Assembly: GCA_031844405.1 (NCBI GenBank)
Contig: JAUZVC010000002.1
Location: 248,001 to 312,000 of the forward strand
Direction of reading: 5' to 3'
DNA: 64,000 nt
Source of the DNA: Knoellia sp031844405
GTDB lineage: Bacteria; Actinomycetota; Actinomycetes; Actinomycetales; Dermatophilaceae
Below, piece by piece: positions 8,038 through 17,087 of this stretch (positions are counted from its first letter, which is position 1; each line of letters starts with the position of its first letter). Both the position numbers and the translations under genes were made by a program. Below the pieces are notes generated by a model. The model saw only the letters and a list, made by a program, of their open reading frames with translations. It was not told where the DNA came from and made no database searches.

Positions 8038-8673
8038 TCAGTCGTTCGAGTCGCTGAGGGGCTTCTCCTTCGTGGCGAGCTCCTCCTTGGCCTTCGCGGC
8101 CGCGTGGGCGTGCTCCTCCTCGGTGCGGGCCGCGGAGGTCGCGTGCGCGCCGTCGTGACCGGCCGGCATACGCCAGCGCGCGGTCGAGACACCGGCCTCC
8201 TTGGCGCGGGCGATCGCCTCGTTGACGGTGCGCTCGGCGTCCTCGCGGCCGGCCCAGTGGGCGCCCTCGACCGACTTGCCCGGCTCGAGGTCCTTGTAGG
8301 TCTCGAAGAAGTGCTGGATCTCGAGGCGGTCGAACTCGCTGATGTGCTCGAGCTCGGTGATGTGCGCCTTGCGCGGGTCGCCCGCGGGGATGCAGAGGAT
8401 CTTGTCGTCGCCGCCGGCCTCGTCGCGCATGTGGAACATGCCGATGGGGCGCGCCCGCACGAGGCAGCCGGGCCAGGTCGGCTCGTCGAGCAGCACGAGC
8501 GCGTCGAGCGGGTCGCCGTCCTCGCCGAGGCTCTCCTCGACGTAGCCGTAGTCCGACGGGTACGCCATCGACGTGAAGAGCATCCGGTCGAGCCGGATGC
8601 GCCCGGTCTCGTGGTCGACCTCGTACTTGTTGCGGTGACCCTTGGGGATCTCGATGGTGACGTCGAACTCCAC
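8038..8673 (-). CDS. ppa: Inorganic pyrophosphatase with a C-terminal extension
   Basis: Hydrolyses pyrophosphate to phosphate, pulling biosynthetic reactions forward. The GTG at 8673 has an AAGAAGG ribosome binding site 7 nt upstream and gives EFDVTIEIPKGHRNKYEVDHE, the normal N-terminus; the longer frame is not real. Family I motifs are clear: YEVDHETG, YPSDYGYVEESLGEDGDPLDALVL with the metal-binding DGDPLD, and KDLEPGKSVEG. At 211 residues it is about 40 longer than usual. The extra tail is rich in Ala, Glu, Lys and His and probably disordered. Confidence 0.95.
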   Translation of the reverse strand: MEFDVTIEIPKGHRNKYEVDHETGRIRLDRMLFTSMAYPSDYGYVEESLGEDGDPLDALVLLDEPTWPGCLVRARPIGMFHMRDEAGGDDKILCIPAGDPRKAHITELEHISEFDRLEIQHFFETYKDLEPGKSVEGAHWAGREDAERTVNEAIARAKEAGVSTARWRMPAGHDGAHATSAARTEEEHAHAAAKAKEELATKEKPLSDSND

Positions 8674-8764
8674 GGTGGTGGCCTTCTTTCGGATGGGTAT
8701 GGATGACCTACGCTCGGGGACCAGTGTCCCGTATGAGCGGAGGGGCGCCAACGAAAGGGGTCCG

Positions 8765-10213
8765 ATGCGACGGGCGGTTGTGGCGGGGGTCACGCTCCTC
8801 CTCGTCGGCGCCACCGGCTACGCGACCGCCGACGTCCTCGACGTCGCTCCCGGCATCCTCACCCGCGACGGTGCGACCGTCGCCCCACCGACCCCCACCG
8901 GCTCCGCGACCGCCTCGCCGGCATGGGCCGCGCTGCCCAGCCCTGCGCCCTCGCCGACGTCGGCCTCGCCCAGCCCGTCGGCGGCCGTCCCGCCGCCCTC
9001 CGGCGCCGCGCTCGCCAAGGCGCTCGGAGGCATCGTCAAGGACCCGTGGCTGGGTCCCAGCGTCGGCGTGAGCGTGCGCGACGGCGAGACCGGCGAAGAG
9101 CTGTATGCCGTCTCGCCGAGTGCCGCTCGCGCCCCCGCCTCGACGCTCAAGGTCCTCAGCGCCTTCGCGGTCACCTCGCACCTCGACCTCGACGCCCGCA
9201 TGACGACGAGGGTCGTCACCGGCGCCACCCCCGGGGAGGTCGTCCTCGTCGCCGGAGGCGACACGCTCCTCGGCACGGGCGCGTCCGACCCCACGTCGGT
9301 CGAGGGCCACGCCGGCATCGCGACCCTGGCCGACGAGGTGGCGCAGTCGCTCGAGGAGCGTGGCACCGGGGCGGTGACCCTGCGGGTCGACGCGACCTAT
9401 GCCGCCGGTCCCCGCTACCCCGCGACGTGGAAGAAGGAGGACATCGCCGCCGGCTTCACGCAGTCGGTGTCGATGCTCGACCTGGTCTCGCAGCGCGCCG
9501 GCGGCGGCAAGGCCGCACCGCCCGTGCCCGAAACAGGTGTCGCCGCCGCCCTCGCCAAGGCGCTCACCGCCCGTGGCCACGCGACGACCGTGGCGCCGCT
9601 CAGCGGCCACGGCTCGCCGGCCCCCGCCGGTGCCACCGAGCTCGGTGCCGTGGAGTCCGCGACCTATGCCGAACACCTCGGCTTCGCCCTCCAGCACAGC
9701 GACAACGCGCTCACCGAGAACCTCGTCCGCCAGGCCATGGTCGCCGCCGGCGTCTCGCCGGCCGCGCCGCTCGGCCCGCCCCAGTTCGTCGTGCGCACCC
9801 TCGCCGAGGCGGGCGTGCCGACGGCCGGCCTGAGGCTGCTCGACACGAGCGGGCTGTCCCCGGGCCAGACCGCGACGGCGACCGCGATGGCCGACGTCCT
9901 CGCGCTCGCGACGAGCGGCAAGGACGACGACTTCCTCCGCGCCGTCGCGAGCCTGCCCGTGGCCGGGCTCAACGGGAGCCTCTCCGACCGCTACCGGGGC
10001 AAGGAGACCAGGGCCGTGGCTGGCATACCGAGGGCCAAGACCGGCACGCTCAAGGGCATCTCGAGCCTCGCCGGGACGACCGTGGACGCCGACGGGCACG
10101 TGCTCGTCTTCGCCGTCCTGGCCGATCGTGTGCCAGCCTCGTCGGGAACGCTGGGCGCACGCGCGGCGTTGGATCGCTTCGTCACCGCGCTCACCCTGTG
10201 CGGATGTCACTGA
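8765..10213 (+). CDS. dacB: D-alanyl-D-alanine carboxypeptidase/endopeptidase (PBP4 family, S13)
   Basis: Extracytoplasmic penicillin-binding protein that trims or cuts peptidoglycan peptides; 482 residues. An uncleaved or cleavable N-terminal hydrophobic segment (residues 5-18) is followed by a Pro/Ser/Ala-rich linker (about 40-80). The three active-site motifs are intact: S126-T-L-K129, S312-D-N314 and K425-T-G. ATG 8765 has AAAGGGG upstream. It is divergent from ppa; the pair ppa/dacB followed by the DUF2342 gene, tilS and hpt is the conserved actinobacterial order. Confidence 0.93.
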   Translation: MRRAVVAGVTLLLVGATGYATADVLDVAPGILTRDGATVAPPTPTGSATASPAWAALPSPAPSPTSASPSPSAAVPPPSGAALAKALGGIVKDPWLGPSVGVSVRDGETGEELYAVSPSAARAPASTLKVLSAFAVTSHLDLDARMTTRVVTGATPGEVVLVAGGDTLLGTGASDPTSVEGHAGIATLADEVAQSLEERGTGAVTLRVDATYAAGPRYPATWKKEDIAAGFTQSVSMLDLVSQRAGGGKAAPPVPETGVAAALAKALTARGHATTVAPLSGHGSPAPAGATELGAVESATYAEHLGFALQHSDNALTENLVRQAMVAAGVSPAAPLGPPQFVVRTLAEAGVPTAGLRLLDTSGLSPGQTATATAMADVLALATSGKDDDFLRAVASLPVAGLNGSLSDRYRGKETRAVAGIPRAKTGTLKGISSLAGTTVDADGHVLVFAVLADRVPASSGTLGARAALDRFVTALTLCGCH

Positions 10214-10227
10214 GCCGAGGAGGCCAC

Positions 10228-11280
10228 GTGAGCAACAGCTACGTCGACTGGGAGTTCGCCAAGACGACCGGGCGGACCCTCGTCAACGCCGGACCGAGCG
10301 TGTCCGCCGACGAGGCCGCCGCCGAGGTGGGCGCGATCCGCGAGGCGGCGCGCAAGGCGCACGGCCCGGTCGCGGAGACCTCGCAGCTCCGCACGCCCGA
10401 CGACGCGCCCGAGGCGCTCGTCGTCGACCGTCCGACGTGGATCGCCATGAACGCCGACTCGATGGGCGCGATGCTCGACCCTGCCTTCGAGCAGATCCTC
10501 ACCAAGCGCGGTCCGGAGGCCGCCCCGAGCGGTCTCGGCGCCGCCATCGGCGGCAAGGTCACCGGCGCCGAGGCGGGGGCACTGCTCGCCTTCATGTCGA
10601 GCAAGGTGCTCGGGCAGTACGACCTCGCGCCCGGGGGCACTCCCTCGCTCCTGCTCGTCGCGCCCAACCTGCTCCAGGTGCAGCGCGAGCTCGGCGTCGA
10701 CGCCGCCGACTTCCGGGCGTGGGTGTGCATGCACGAGGAGACCCACCGGGTGCAGTTCACCGCCGTGCCGTGGCTGCGCGACCACATGGTCGCCGAGGCG
10801 CGCACCCTGGCGACCGAGATGGCGCCCGACCAGGACCGCCTCCAGGAGCTGACGAGGACCCTGCGCGAGAAGCTGCCCGAGGCCTTCACGAGCGGGTCGA
10901 GCGGCATCACCGACCTCGTCATGACGCCCGAGCAGCGCGAGAAGCTCGCCGAGCTCACTGCCGTCATGTCGCTCCTCGAGGGGCACGCCGACGTCGTCAT
11001 GGACGACGTGGGTCCGGCCCACATCCCCACCGTCTCCGAGATCCGCGCGAAGTTCACCGAGCGCCGCAAGGGTTCCGGGGCGCTCGACAAGCTGCTCCGC
11101 CGGCTCCTCGGGCTCGAGGCCAAGATGCGCCAGTACCGCGACGGCGCCGCCTTCGTCCGTGGCGTGCAGGAGCGGGTGGGCGTCGAGGGCTTCAACGCCG
11201 TGTGGACCTCGCCCGAGACACTGCCCCGCCCGCTCGAGATCACCGACCCCGCGGCCTGGGTCACCCGCGTCCACGGCTGA
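10228..11280 (+). CDS. Zinc-dependent metalloprotease, DUF2342 family
   Basis: Uncharacterised actinobacterial family (often labelled F420-biosynthesis associated), 350 residues from a GTG with GAGGAGG upstream. The HExxH motif HEETH gives H169, E170 and H173; the downstream EGHADVVMDDV is a likely third-ligand region. No signal peptide is visible, so it appears cytoplasmic. It corresponds in position to M. tuberculosis Rv3626c, between dacB and tilS. Substrate unknown. Confidence 0.88.
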   Translation: MSNSYVDWEFAKTTGRTLVNAGPSVSADEAAAEVGAIREAARKAHGPVAETSQLRTPDDAPEALVVDRPTWIAMNADSMGAMLDPAFEQILTKRGPEAAPSGLGAAIGGKVTGAEAGALLAFMSSKVLGQYDLAPGGTPSLLLVAPNLLQVQRELGVDAADFRAWVCMHEETHRVQFTAVPWLRDHMVAEARTLATEMAPDQDRLQELTRTLREKLPEAFTSGSSGITDLVMTPEQREKLAELTAVMSLLEGHADVVMDDVGPAHIPTVSEIRAKFTERRKGSGALDKLLRRLLGLEAKMRQYRDGAAFVRGVQERVGVEGFNAVWTSPETLPRPLEITDPAAWVTRVHG

Positions 11281-11293
11281 GCCGGCACCACCC

Positions 11294-12259
11294 GTGACCG
11301 GTCCGAACCCGTCGACGGCGACGATCCGGTCTGCCGTCCGCTCGGCGCTCGCGGACCTCGCACCCGGCGACGTCGTCCTCGTCGCGTGCAGCGGGGGAGG
11401 CGACTCGATGGCGCTCGCCGAGGCCGTCGCCCACGAGCAGCGGCGAGCCGGTTGGTCAGGTGGCGCCGTCGTCGTCGACCACGGGCTCCAGCCGGGCTCC
11501 GACGGGGTCGCCTCGCGCGCGGCCGGGTGGCTGCGTGACCTCGGCCTCGACCCGGTCGTCGTCGAGCGGGTTGCGGTGTCCGACACCGGGTCCGGGCTCG
11601 AGGCGGCGGCTCGCGACGCGCGCCACGCCGTGCTCGACGCCGTGGCGGACCGCGTCGGCGCCGCGGTCGTCCTGCTCGGCCACACGCTCGACGACCAGGC
11701 CGAGCAGGTGCTGCTCGGTCTCGTCCGTGGGTCCGGCGCCCGCTCCTTGGCCGGTATGCCGGCCGCCCGCGACCGCGTCCGCAGGCCCCTTCTGGGTGTG
11801 ACCCGGCAGCAGTGCCGCGAGTCGTGCGAGGCCGAGGGCGTGCCGTGGTGGGACGACCCGATGAACGAGGACCCGGCCTTCACGCGCGTCCGGGCCCGGC
11901 GTGCCGTCGCCGACCTCGAGGCCGACCTCGGGCCCGGCGTCGCCGCCGCGCTCGCCCGCTCGGCCGACCAGCTGCGGGAGGACGCCGACCACCTCGACGC
12001 GCTCGCGGACGAGGCCGTGCAGGCGCTCGGGCCCGGCCCGTGGGCGGTGGGCGAGCTGGCCGCCCTGCCGCGGGCCGTCCGGACCCGCGTGTGGCGGCGG
12101 CTCCTCGTCGCGGGGGGTGCGCCGGCAGGGCAGGTGGGCACCCGGCATACGGAGGCCTGCGACGCCCTGCTCACGCGATGGCGCGGGCAGGGGCCGCTCC
12201 ACCTGCCGGGCGACCTCAGGGTCGTTCGCTCGGGCGGCACGGTCACGCTCTCGCGCTGA
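11294..12259 (+). CDS. tilS: tRNA(Ile)-lysidine synthase
   Basis: Converts the wobble cytidine of tRNA-Ile(CAU) to lysidine so that it reads AUA; essential. 321 residues from GTG 11294, 13 nt after the metalloprotease stop. The PP-loop motif SGGGDS lies near residue 35, with VVVDHGLQPGSD and GHTLDDQAEQVLLGLVRGSGARSLAGM as conserved blocks. Its substrate codon AUA is very rare here, yet many of the AUA codons I saw sit inside the GTATGCCG motif (see findings). Follows dacB-DUF2342 and probably shares their transcript. Confidence 0.95.
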   Translation: MTGPNPSTATIRSAVRSALADLAPGDVVLVACSGGGDSMALAEAVAHEQRRAGWSGGAVVVDHGLQPGSDGVASRAAGWLRDLGLDPVVVERVAVSDTGSGLEAAARDARHAVLDAVADRVGAAVVLLGHTLDDQAEQVLLGLVRGSGARSLAGMPAARDRVRRPLLGVTRQQCRESCEAEGVPWWDDPMNEDPAFTRVRARRAVADLEADLGPGVAAALARSADQLREDADHLDALADEAVQALGPGPWAVGELAALPRAVRTRVWRRLLVAGGAPAGQVGTRHTEACDALLTRWRGQGPLHLPGDLRVVRSGGTVTLSR

Positions 12260-12263
12260 GTCG

Positions 12264-12674
12264 TCAGAGCGCGGCGACCGCCCCGACCGCGCCCACGACG
12301 GCGCCCACGAGCCGCAGCCGGTCGACGACGAGCAGGCGTCGAACCAGCCCTTCGTCGTGACCCCGGCCGAGGCGGCCGTGTACCGGAGCCGCCCCGACGG
12401 CGGTGAGCAGCATCGACCATCCCGCGCCGGCGGCCGCGACGAGCGTTCCGCCGTCGGCGGCGTCGGTGAGCAGCACCGCGGCGACGGCGGCGAGGAGTCC
12501 GACATAGACGACCCCCACGACGGGTGTGATCCGACGCGAGTGTGCGTCGTGCGCCCGGGCCCACCGGTCGGGACCGACGTCGGCGAGCGCGGGGTAGACG
12601 ACGAGGCTGACGGTGAGCTGGAAGCCGAGGTGTGCGCCGCTGGCGAGGACGAGCCAGGCCGCCGGACCCGTCAT
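12264..12674 (-). CDS. Small integral membrane protein, DUF1772-like
   Basis: 136 residues with four hydrophobic segments (about 4-28, 52-70, 76-96 and 115-135). The HLGFQLTVSLVVYPALADVG and HDAHSRRITPVVGVVY stretches recall DUF1772/anthrone-oxygenase-like membrane proteins, but the match is loose. Its ATG overlaps the stop of the upstream SDR gene (ATGA), so the two are co-expressed and may act together. Convergent with tilS, only 4 nt apart. Confidence 0.65.
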   Translation of the reverse strand: MTGPAAWLVLASGAHLGFQLTVSLVVYPALADVGPDRWARAHDAHSRRITPVVGVVYVGLLAAVAAVLLTDAADGGTLVAAAGAGWSMLLTAVGAAPVHGRLGRGHDEGLVRRLLVVDRLRLVGAVVGAVGAVAAL

Positions 12675-13375
12675 CGGGGAGGCTTCCCGAACGCCTCTGC
12701 GGCGAGGTCGAGCTCACCGTCGGCCAGCGCGTCGACGATCCGCCGGGCGACGTCCTCGGGCCGGTGGCCCGTCGGGAGGGCGGGGGCCCGTCCGCTGAGT
12801 GGCCGGTCGGCCAGCCCGGTCTCGGTGTGCGGCGGTCGGATGTCGTGCACGTCGACCTTCGCCCGCCTCAGCTCGGTGCGGAGCGCCGTCGCGACCGCGC
12901 TCGTCGCGGCCTTGCTCGCCGAGTAGGCGACCATGCCGGGCAGCGGGCGCTCGGCCACGACGGCGCTGACGAGCGCCACGAACCCCCGGGACTCCTCGAG
13001 CAGCGGGAGCAGTCGCCGCAGCAGGACGAGCGGACCGACGACGTTGGTGAGGAAGAGCTCCTCGATGACGGCGTCCGGGGTGTCGACGAGCGGGCCGAAG
13101 GCGACGACGCCCGCCGCGTCGACGAGGCCGTCCAGGCCGCCGAGGTGCTCGAGGGCGGCCTCGGCCACGCTGTCGCCCGCCGCGGCATCGGCGATGTCGG
13201 TGACGACGACCGTCGGCGCACCGTCGAGGCCGACGTCCGCGAGGCGCTGCGCGTCCCGGCCCACGAGGAGGACTCGGGCGCCGCGTGCGGCGAGCTCGCG
13301 GGCGATGAGCGAGCCGAGGGCGCCGCTCGCGCCGACGACGGCCACGCGGGCACCGGACAGGTCTCGAGCCGTCAT
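12671..13375 (-). CDS. Short-chain dehydrogenase/reductase
   Basis: NAD(P)-dependent oxidoreductase of 234 residues. The cofactor motif reads GASGALG near the N-terminus, with TDIAD, TNVVG and the catalytic Ser/YSASK (Tyr and Lys present) in the expected order. ATG 13375 follows a TATCGT box by 6 nt and lacks a ribosome binding site, so translation is probably leaderless. The substrate is unknown. Coupled to the membrane protein gene downstream. Confidence 0.88.
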   Translation of the reverse strand: MTARDLSGARVAVVGASGALGSLIARELAARGARVLLVGRDAQRLADVGLDGAPTVVVTDIADAAAGDSVAEAALEHLGGLDGLVDAAGVVAFGPLVDTPDAVIEELFLTNVVGPLVLLRRLLPLLEESRGFVALVSAVVAERPLPGMVAYSASKAATSAVATALRTELRRAKVDVHDIRPPHTETGLADRPLSGRAPALPTGHRPEDVARRIVDALADGELDLAAEAFGKPPR

Positions 13376-13381
13376 GGCCCG

Positions 13382-13387
13382 ACGATA
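13382..13387 (-). promoter_or_regulatory. Leaderless -10 box (TATCGT) of the SDR gene
   Basis: On the minus strand TATCGT is followed by 6 nt and then the ATG of the SDR gene. Confidence 0.5.
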
Positions 13388-13502
13388 GACCGGCGCCGTG
13401 CCACCGCCGGGGGACGGCGACCGGGGTCCCGGCTGTCCCTCGACCCCGCGCGTCCGGTTGACTGACCCTGACGGACCGTCGACACGAGAGGGAGAAGGCA
13501 CC

Positions 13503-14054
<552 letters not shown>

Positions 14055-14064
14055 CCCCCAGCGC

Positions 14065-14136
14065 GACTGATTGCCCGTTCGCGCTCATCCCGAGAAGGCG
14101 CGCCTTCTGAAGGTCGGCGCGAACGGGCAATCAGTC
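14065..14136. repeat. Inverted repeat of the CGACTKATTGC family (copy 2) with nested palindrome
   Basis: Arms 14065-14084 and 14117-14136 are a perfect 20-bp match, 10 nt after the hpt stop. Inside lies a perfect 16-bp palindrome, agaaggcgcgccttct (14093-14108). Likely hpt terminator; the genes on both sides run on the plus strand. Confidence 0.75.
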
Positions 14137-14226
14137 ACAGGTGCAGCCGCAAGGAGCCCGGAACACGCGGCATACGCCGGTCGTTGTTCGGTCGGACGCA
14201 CCCGGGACCGGAAGGATCGTCACGGG

Positions 14227-14232
14227 TAGCGT
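14227..14232 (+). promoter_or_regulatory. Candidate -10 box (TAGCGT) upstream of ftsH
   Basis: TAGCGT lies 85 nt before the ATG at 14317, so ftsH would have an untranslated leader, unlike many neighbours. No convincing -35 is visible. Confidence 0.35.
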
Positions 14233-14316
14233 GTGTACCCAGCCAGTGACGCGCGAGCGTGCACGGATGAGCTCGTTGATCAGGAGGACGTGGGGCCACC
14301 GGCCTCATTCACATTC

Positions 14317-16452
14317 ATGGATGCCAAGCGTGTGTTCAAGGCCCCGTTGTTCTGGGTCCTGGCGGTCATCGCCATCACCGTCGTGATGTTCTCGTTGGGA
14401 GGGGACGGCGGCTACGCGACGATCGACACGGCCAAGGCCGAGAAGCTCATCGCCGACAAGAAGGTCGACAAGGCCGAGTTCACGAGCGACAACGTCCTCA
14501 ACCTCGACCTCAAGGCGGACTCGGCGTTCAGCGACGAGAAGGCCAACATCTCTGGCGCCGACAAGGTGCGCGCCGAGTTCGTCGACGCCCGCGCCGAGTC
14601 CCTCGTCGAGCTCGTCAAGGCCAACCCGCCCACCGACGGCTACAACGACAAGCGCGAGACCCAGAACCCGTTCTGGTCGCTGCTCATCAGCATCTTCCCG
14701 ATCCTCCTGCTCGTCGGTCTCTTCTGGTTCATGATGAGCCAGGCCCAGGGCGGCGGCTCGCGGGTCATGCAGTTCGGCAAGTCCAAGGCCAAGCTCGCGA
14801 CGAAGGACACCCCCAAGGTCACCTTCGACGACGTCGCCGGCGCCGACGAGGCGGTCCAGGAGCTCCACGAGATCAAGGAGTTCCTCTCCGACCCGGCGAA
14901 GTTCCTCGCCGTCGGGGCCAAGATCCCCAAGGGCGTCCTCCTCTACGGCCCGCCCGGAACCGGCAAGACCCTCCTCGCCCGCGCCGTCGCCGGTGAGGCC
15001 GGCGTGCCGTTCTACTCGATCTCCGGCTCGGACTTCGTCGAGATGTTCGTCGGTGTCGGCGCCTCGCGCGTCCGCGACCTCTTCGAGCAGGCCAAGGCCA
15101 ACGCCCCCGCCATCGTCTTCGTCGACGAGATCGACGCCGTCGGCCGCCACCGTGGCGCCGGGCTCGGCGGCGGCCACGACGAGCGCGAGCAGACGCTCAA
15201 CCAGCTGCTCGTCGAGATGGACGGCTTCGACGTCAAGACCAACGTCATCCTCATCGCGGCGACCAACCGCCCCGATATCCTCGACCCGGCCCTGCTGCGT
15301 CCCGGCCGCTTCGACCGCCAGATCGCCGTCGAGGCCCCCGACATGCTCGGCCGCCACCGCATCCTCGAGGTCCACTCGCAGGGCAAGCCGATGGCCCCCG
15401 GCGTGGACCTCCTCGCCGTCGCGCGCCGCACGCCCGGCTTCACCGGTGCCGACCTCGCCAACGTCCTCAACGAGGCCGCGCTGCTCACCGCCCGCTCCGA
15501 CAAGCAGCTCATCGACGACTCGACGCTCGACGAGGCGATCGACCGCGTCATCGCCGGCCCGCAGAAGAAGACGCGGATCATGTCGGCCAAGGAGCGCAAG
15601 ATCACGGCCTACCACGAGGGAGGCCACGCGCTCGTCGCCGCGGCGATGAACCACACCGACCCGGTCACCAAGGTGACGATCCTCCCGCGCGGCCGGGCGC
15701 TCGGCTACACGATGGTCATGCCCGTCGACGACAAGTACTCGACGACCCGCAACGAGATCCTCGACCAGCTCGCCTACGCCCTCGGCGGCCGCGTCGCGGA
15801 GGAGATCATCTTCCACGACCCGACGACCGGTGCCGCCAACGACATCGAGAAGGCCACCGCCATGGCCCGCAAGATGGTCACCGAGTACGGCATGAGCGAG
15901 CGCGTCGGCGCGATCAAGCTCGGCCAGAGCCAGGGTGAGGTCTTCCTCGGGCGCGACATGGGCCACCAGCGCGACTACTCCGAGCGCATCGCCGGCATCG
16001 TCGACGAGGAGGTGCGCAACCTCATCGAGGCCGCCCACGACGAGGCGTGGCACGTCATCAACGACAACCGCCACATCCTCGACCGCCTCGTCCTCGAGCT
16101 CCTCGAGAAGGAGACGCTCAACCAGAAGGAGATCGCCGAGGTCTTCGAGGGCATCGTCAAGCGTCCGCTGCGCCCGACGTGGCTCTCGAGCGAGCACCGC
16201 GGCATCTCCGACCAGCCGCCGGTCCTCACCCCTGCCGAGCAGGTCGCGCTCAACGGCAGCGCCAACGGCCACGGCCCGTCCGGCGAGCCCCGCGGCGCCC
16301 ACGTCAACGAGGGCGACCCGTCCACGACGGCCGCCATCGACAAGGCGGCGACCGAGGGCGCTCACCCGGCGGCCGAGGCCGCCGACGAGCACCCGCCCAC
16401 CCAGGTGATCGAGGTTCCCGAGGGCCAGCGTGTCGACCCCGACGCCCACTGA
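14317..16452 (+). CDS. ftsH: ATP-dependent zinc metalloprotease FtsH
   Basis: Membrane-anchored AAA+ protease for quality control of membrane and cytoplasmic proteins; 711 residues from ATG 14317. Two membrane segments (about 8-26 and 120-140) flank a periplasmic domain. Walker A GPPGTGKT has K217; Walker B is IVFVDEIDAVG; the second region of homology NRPDILDPALLRPGRFDRQ is intact. The protease site HEGGH gives H433, E434 and H437. A GTG at 14290 in the same frame has AGGAGG only 2 nt upstream and would add 9 residues, so the start is not certain. The C-terminal tail beyond about 600 is low-complexity. Confidence 0.95.
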   Translation: MDAKRVFKAPLFWVLAVIAITVVMFSLGGDGGYATIDTAKAEKLIADKKVDKAEFTSDNVLNLDLKADSAFSDEKANISGADKVRAEFVDARAESLVELVKANPPTDGYNDKRETQNPFWSLLISIFPILLLVGLFWFMMSQAQGGGSRVMQFGKSKAKLATKDTPKVTFDDVAGADEAVQELHEIKEFLSDPAKFLAVGAKIPKGVLLYGPPGTGKTLLARAVAGEAGVPFYSISGSDFVEMFVGVGASRVRDLFEQAKANAPAIVFVDEIDAVGRHRGAGLGGGHDEREQTLNQLLVEMDGFDVKTNVILIAATNRPDILDPALLRPGRFDRQIAVEAPDMLGRHRILEVHSQGKPMAPGVDLLAVARRTPGFTGADLANVLNEAALLTARSDKQLIDDSTLDEAIDRVIAGPQKKTRIMSAKERKITAYHEGGHALVAAAMNHTDPVTKVTILPRGRALGYTMVMPVDDKYSTTRNEILDQLAYALGGRVAEEIIFHDPTTGAANDIEKATAMARKMVTEYGMSERVGAIKLGQSQGEVFLGRDMGHQRDYSERIAGIVDEEVRNLIEAAHDEAWHVINDNRHILDRLVLELLEKETLNQKEIAEVFEGIVKRPLRPTWLSSEHRGISDQPPVLTPAEQVALNGSANGHGPSGEPRGAHVNEGDPSTTAAIDKAATEGAHPAAEAADEHPPTQVIEVPEGQRVDPDAH

Positions 16453-17077
16453 CGGCGGGTCGGCCGTGCCCGACACGAGCGAGGAGAGCGACACCCTGCC
16501 CCCGCGCCAGGTCGACCACGACCGCGCCCGCCGGGCGGTCCGCGAGCTGCTCCTCGCGATCGGCGAGGACCCCGACCGCGAGGGCCTGCGCGACACGCCC
16601 GACCGCGTCGCGCGCGCCGCGACCCAGCTGTATGCCGGCCTGTCGCAGGACCCTGCCGACGTCCTGTCCGCGCGCTTCTCGATCGACCACGAGGAGCTCA
16701 TCATCGTGCGCGACATCGAGATCTACTCGACGTGCGAGCACCACCTGCTGCCCTTTCACGGCGTCGCGCACGTCGGCTACATCCCGTCGCCCGACGGCAC
16801 GGTGACGGGGCTGTCCAAGCTGGCCCGACTCGTCGACGTCTTCGCGCGTCGCCCCCAGGTGCAGGAGCGCATCACGACCCAGGTCGCCGACGCCCTCGTC
16901 GAGCACCTCGGCGTCCAGGGCGTCATCGTCGTCATCGAGGCCGAGCACCTCTGCATGTCGATGCGGGGCGTCCACAAGCCGGGGTCGCGGACCATCACCT
17001 CCGCCGTCCGGGGGCAGCTGCGCGACCCGGCGACCCGGTCCGAGGCGATGTCGCTGCTCCTCGGCGGCAAGCGGTGA
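16430..17077 (+). CDS. folE: GTP cyclohydrolase I
   Basis: First step of tetrahydrofolate synthesis: GTP to dihydroneopterin triphosphate. 215 residues from GTG 16430, which overlaps the ftsH end by 23 bases; a GTG at 16466 would remove 12 N-terminal residues. Zinc ligands are present: C102 and H105 region (STCEHH) and C175 (HLCMSMRG). The core GVAHVGYIPSPDG and LSKLARLVDVFARRPQVQER are strongly conserved. First gene of folE-folP-folBK-DUF3180. Confidence 0.95.
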   Translation: MSTPTPTDGGSAVPDTSEESDTLPPRQVDHDRARRAVRELLLAIGEDPDREGLRDTPDRVARAATQLYAGLSQDPADVLSARFSIDHEELIIVRDIEIYSTCEHHLLPFHGVAHVGYIPSPDGTVTGLSKLARLVDVFARRPQVQERITTQVADALVEHLGVQGVIVVIEAEHLCMSMRGVHKPGSRTITSAVRGQLRDPATRSEAMSLLLGGKR

Positions 17078-17087
17078 GCGGCACCCG

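Noticed and set aside
10207..12717. 836-residue minus-strand frame across the metalloprotease and tilS genes
   Set aside because: No motifs, extreme Arg/Ala bias; DUF2342 and tilS with intact catalytic motifs occupy the other strand.
14305..16716. 803-residue minus-strand frame antisense to ftsH
   Set aside because: Composition is Leu/Asp/Val/Gly-repetitive as expected from the complementary strand of GC-rich codons; ftsH on the plus strand explains every base.
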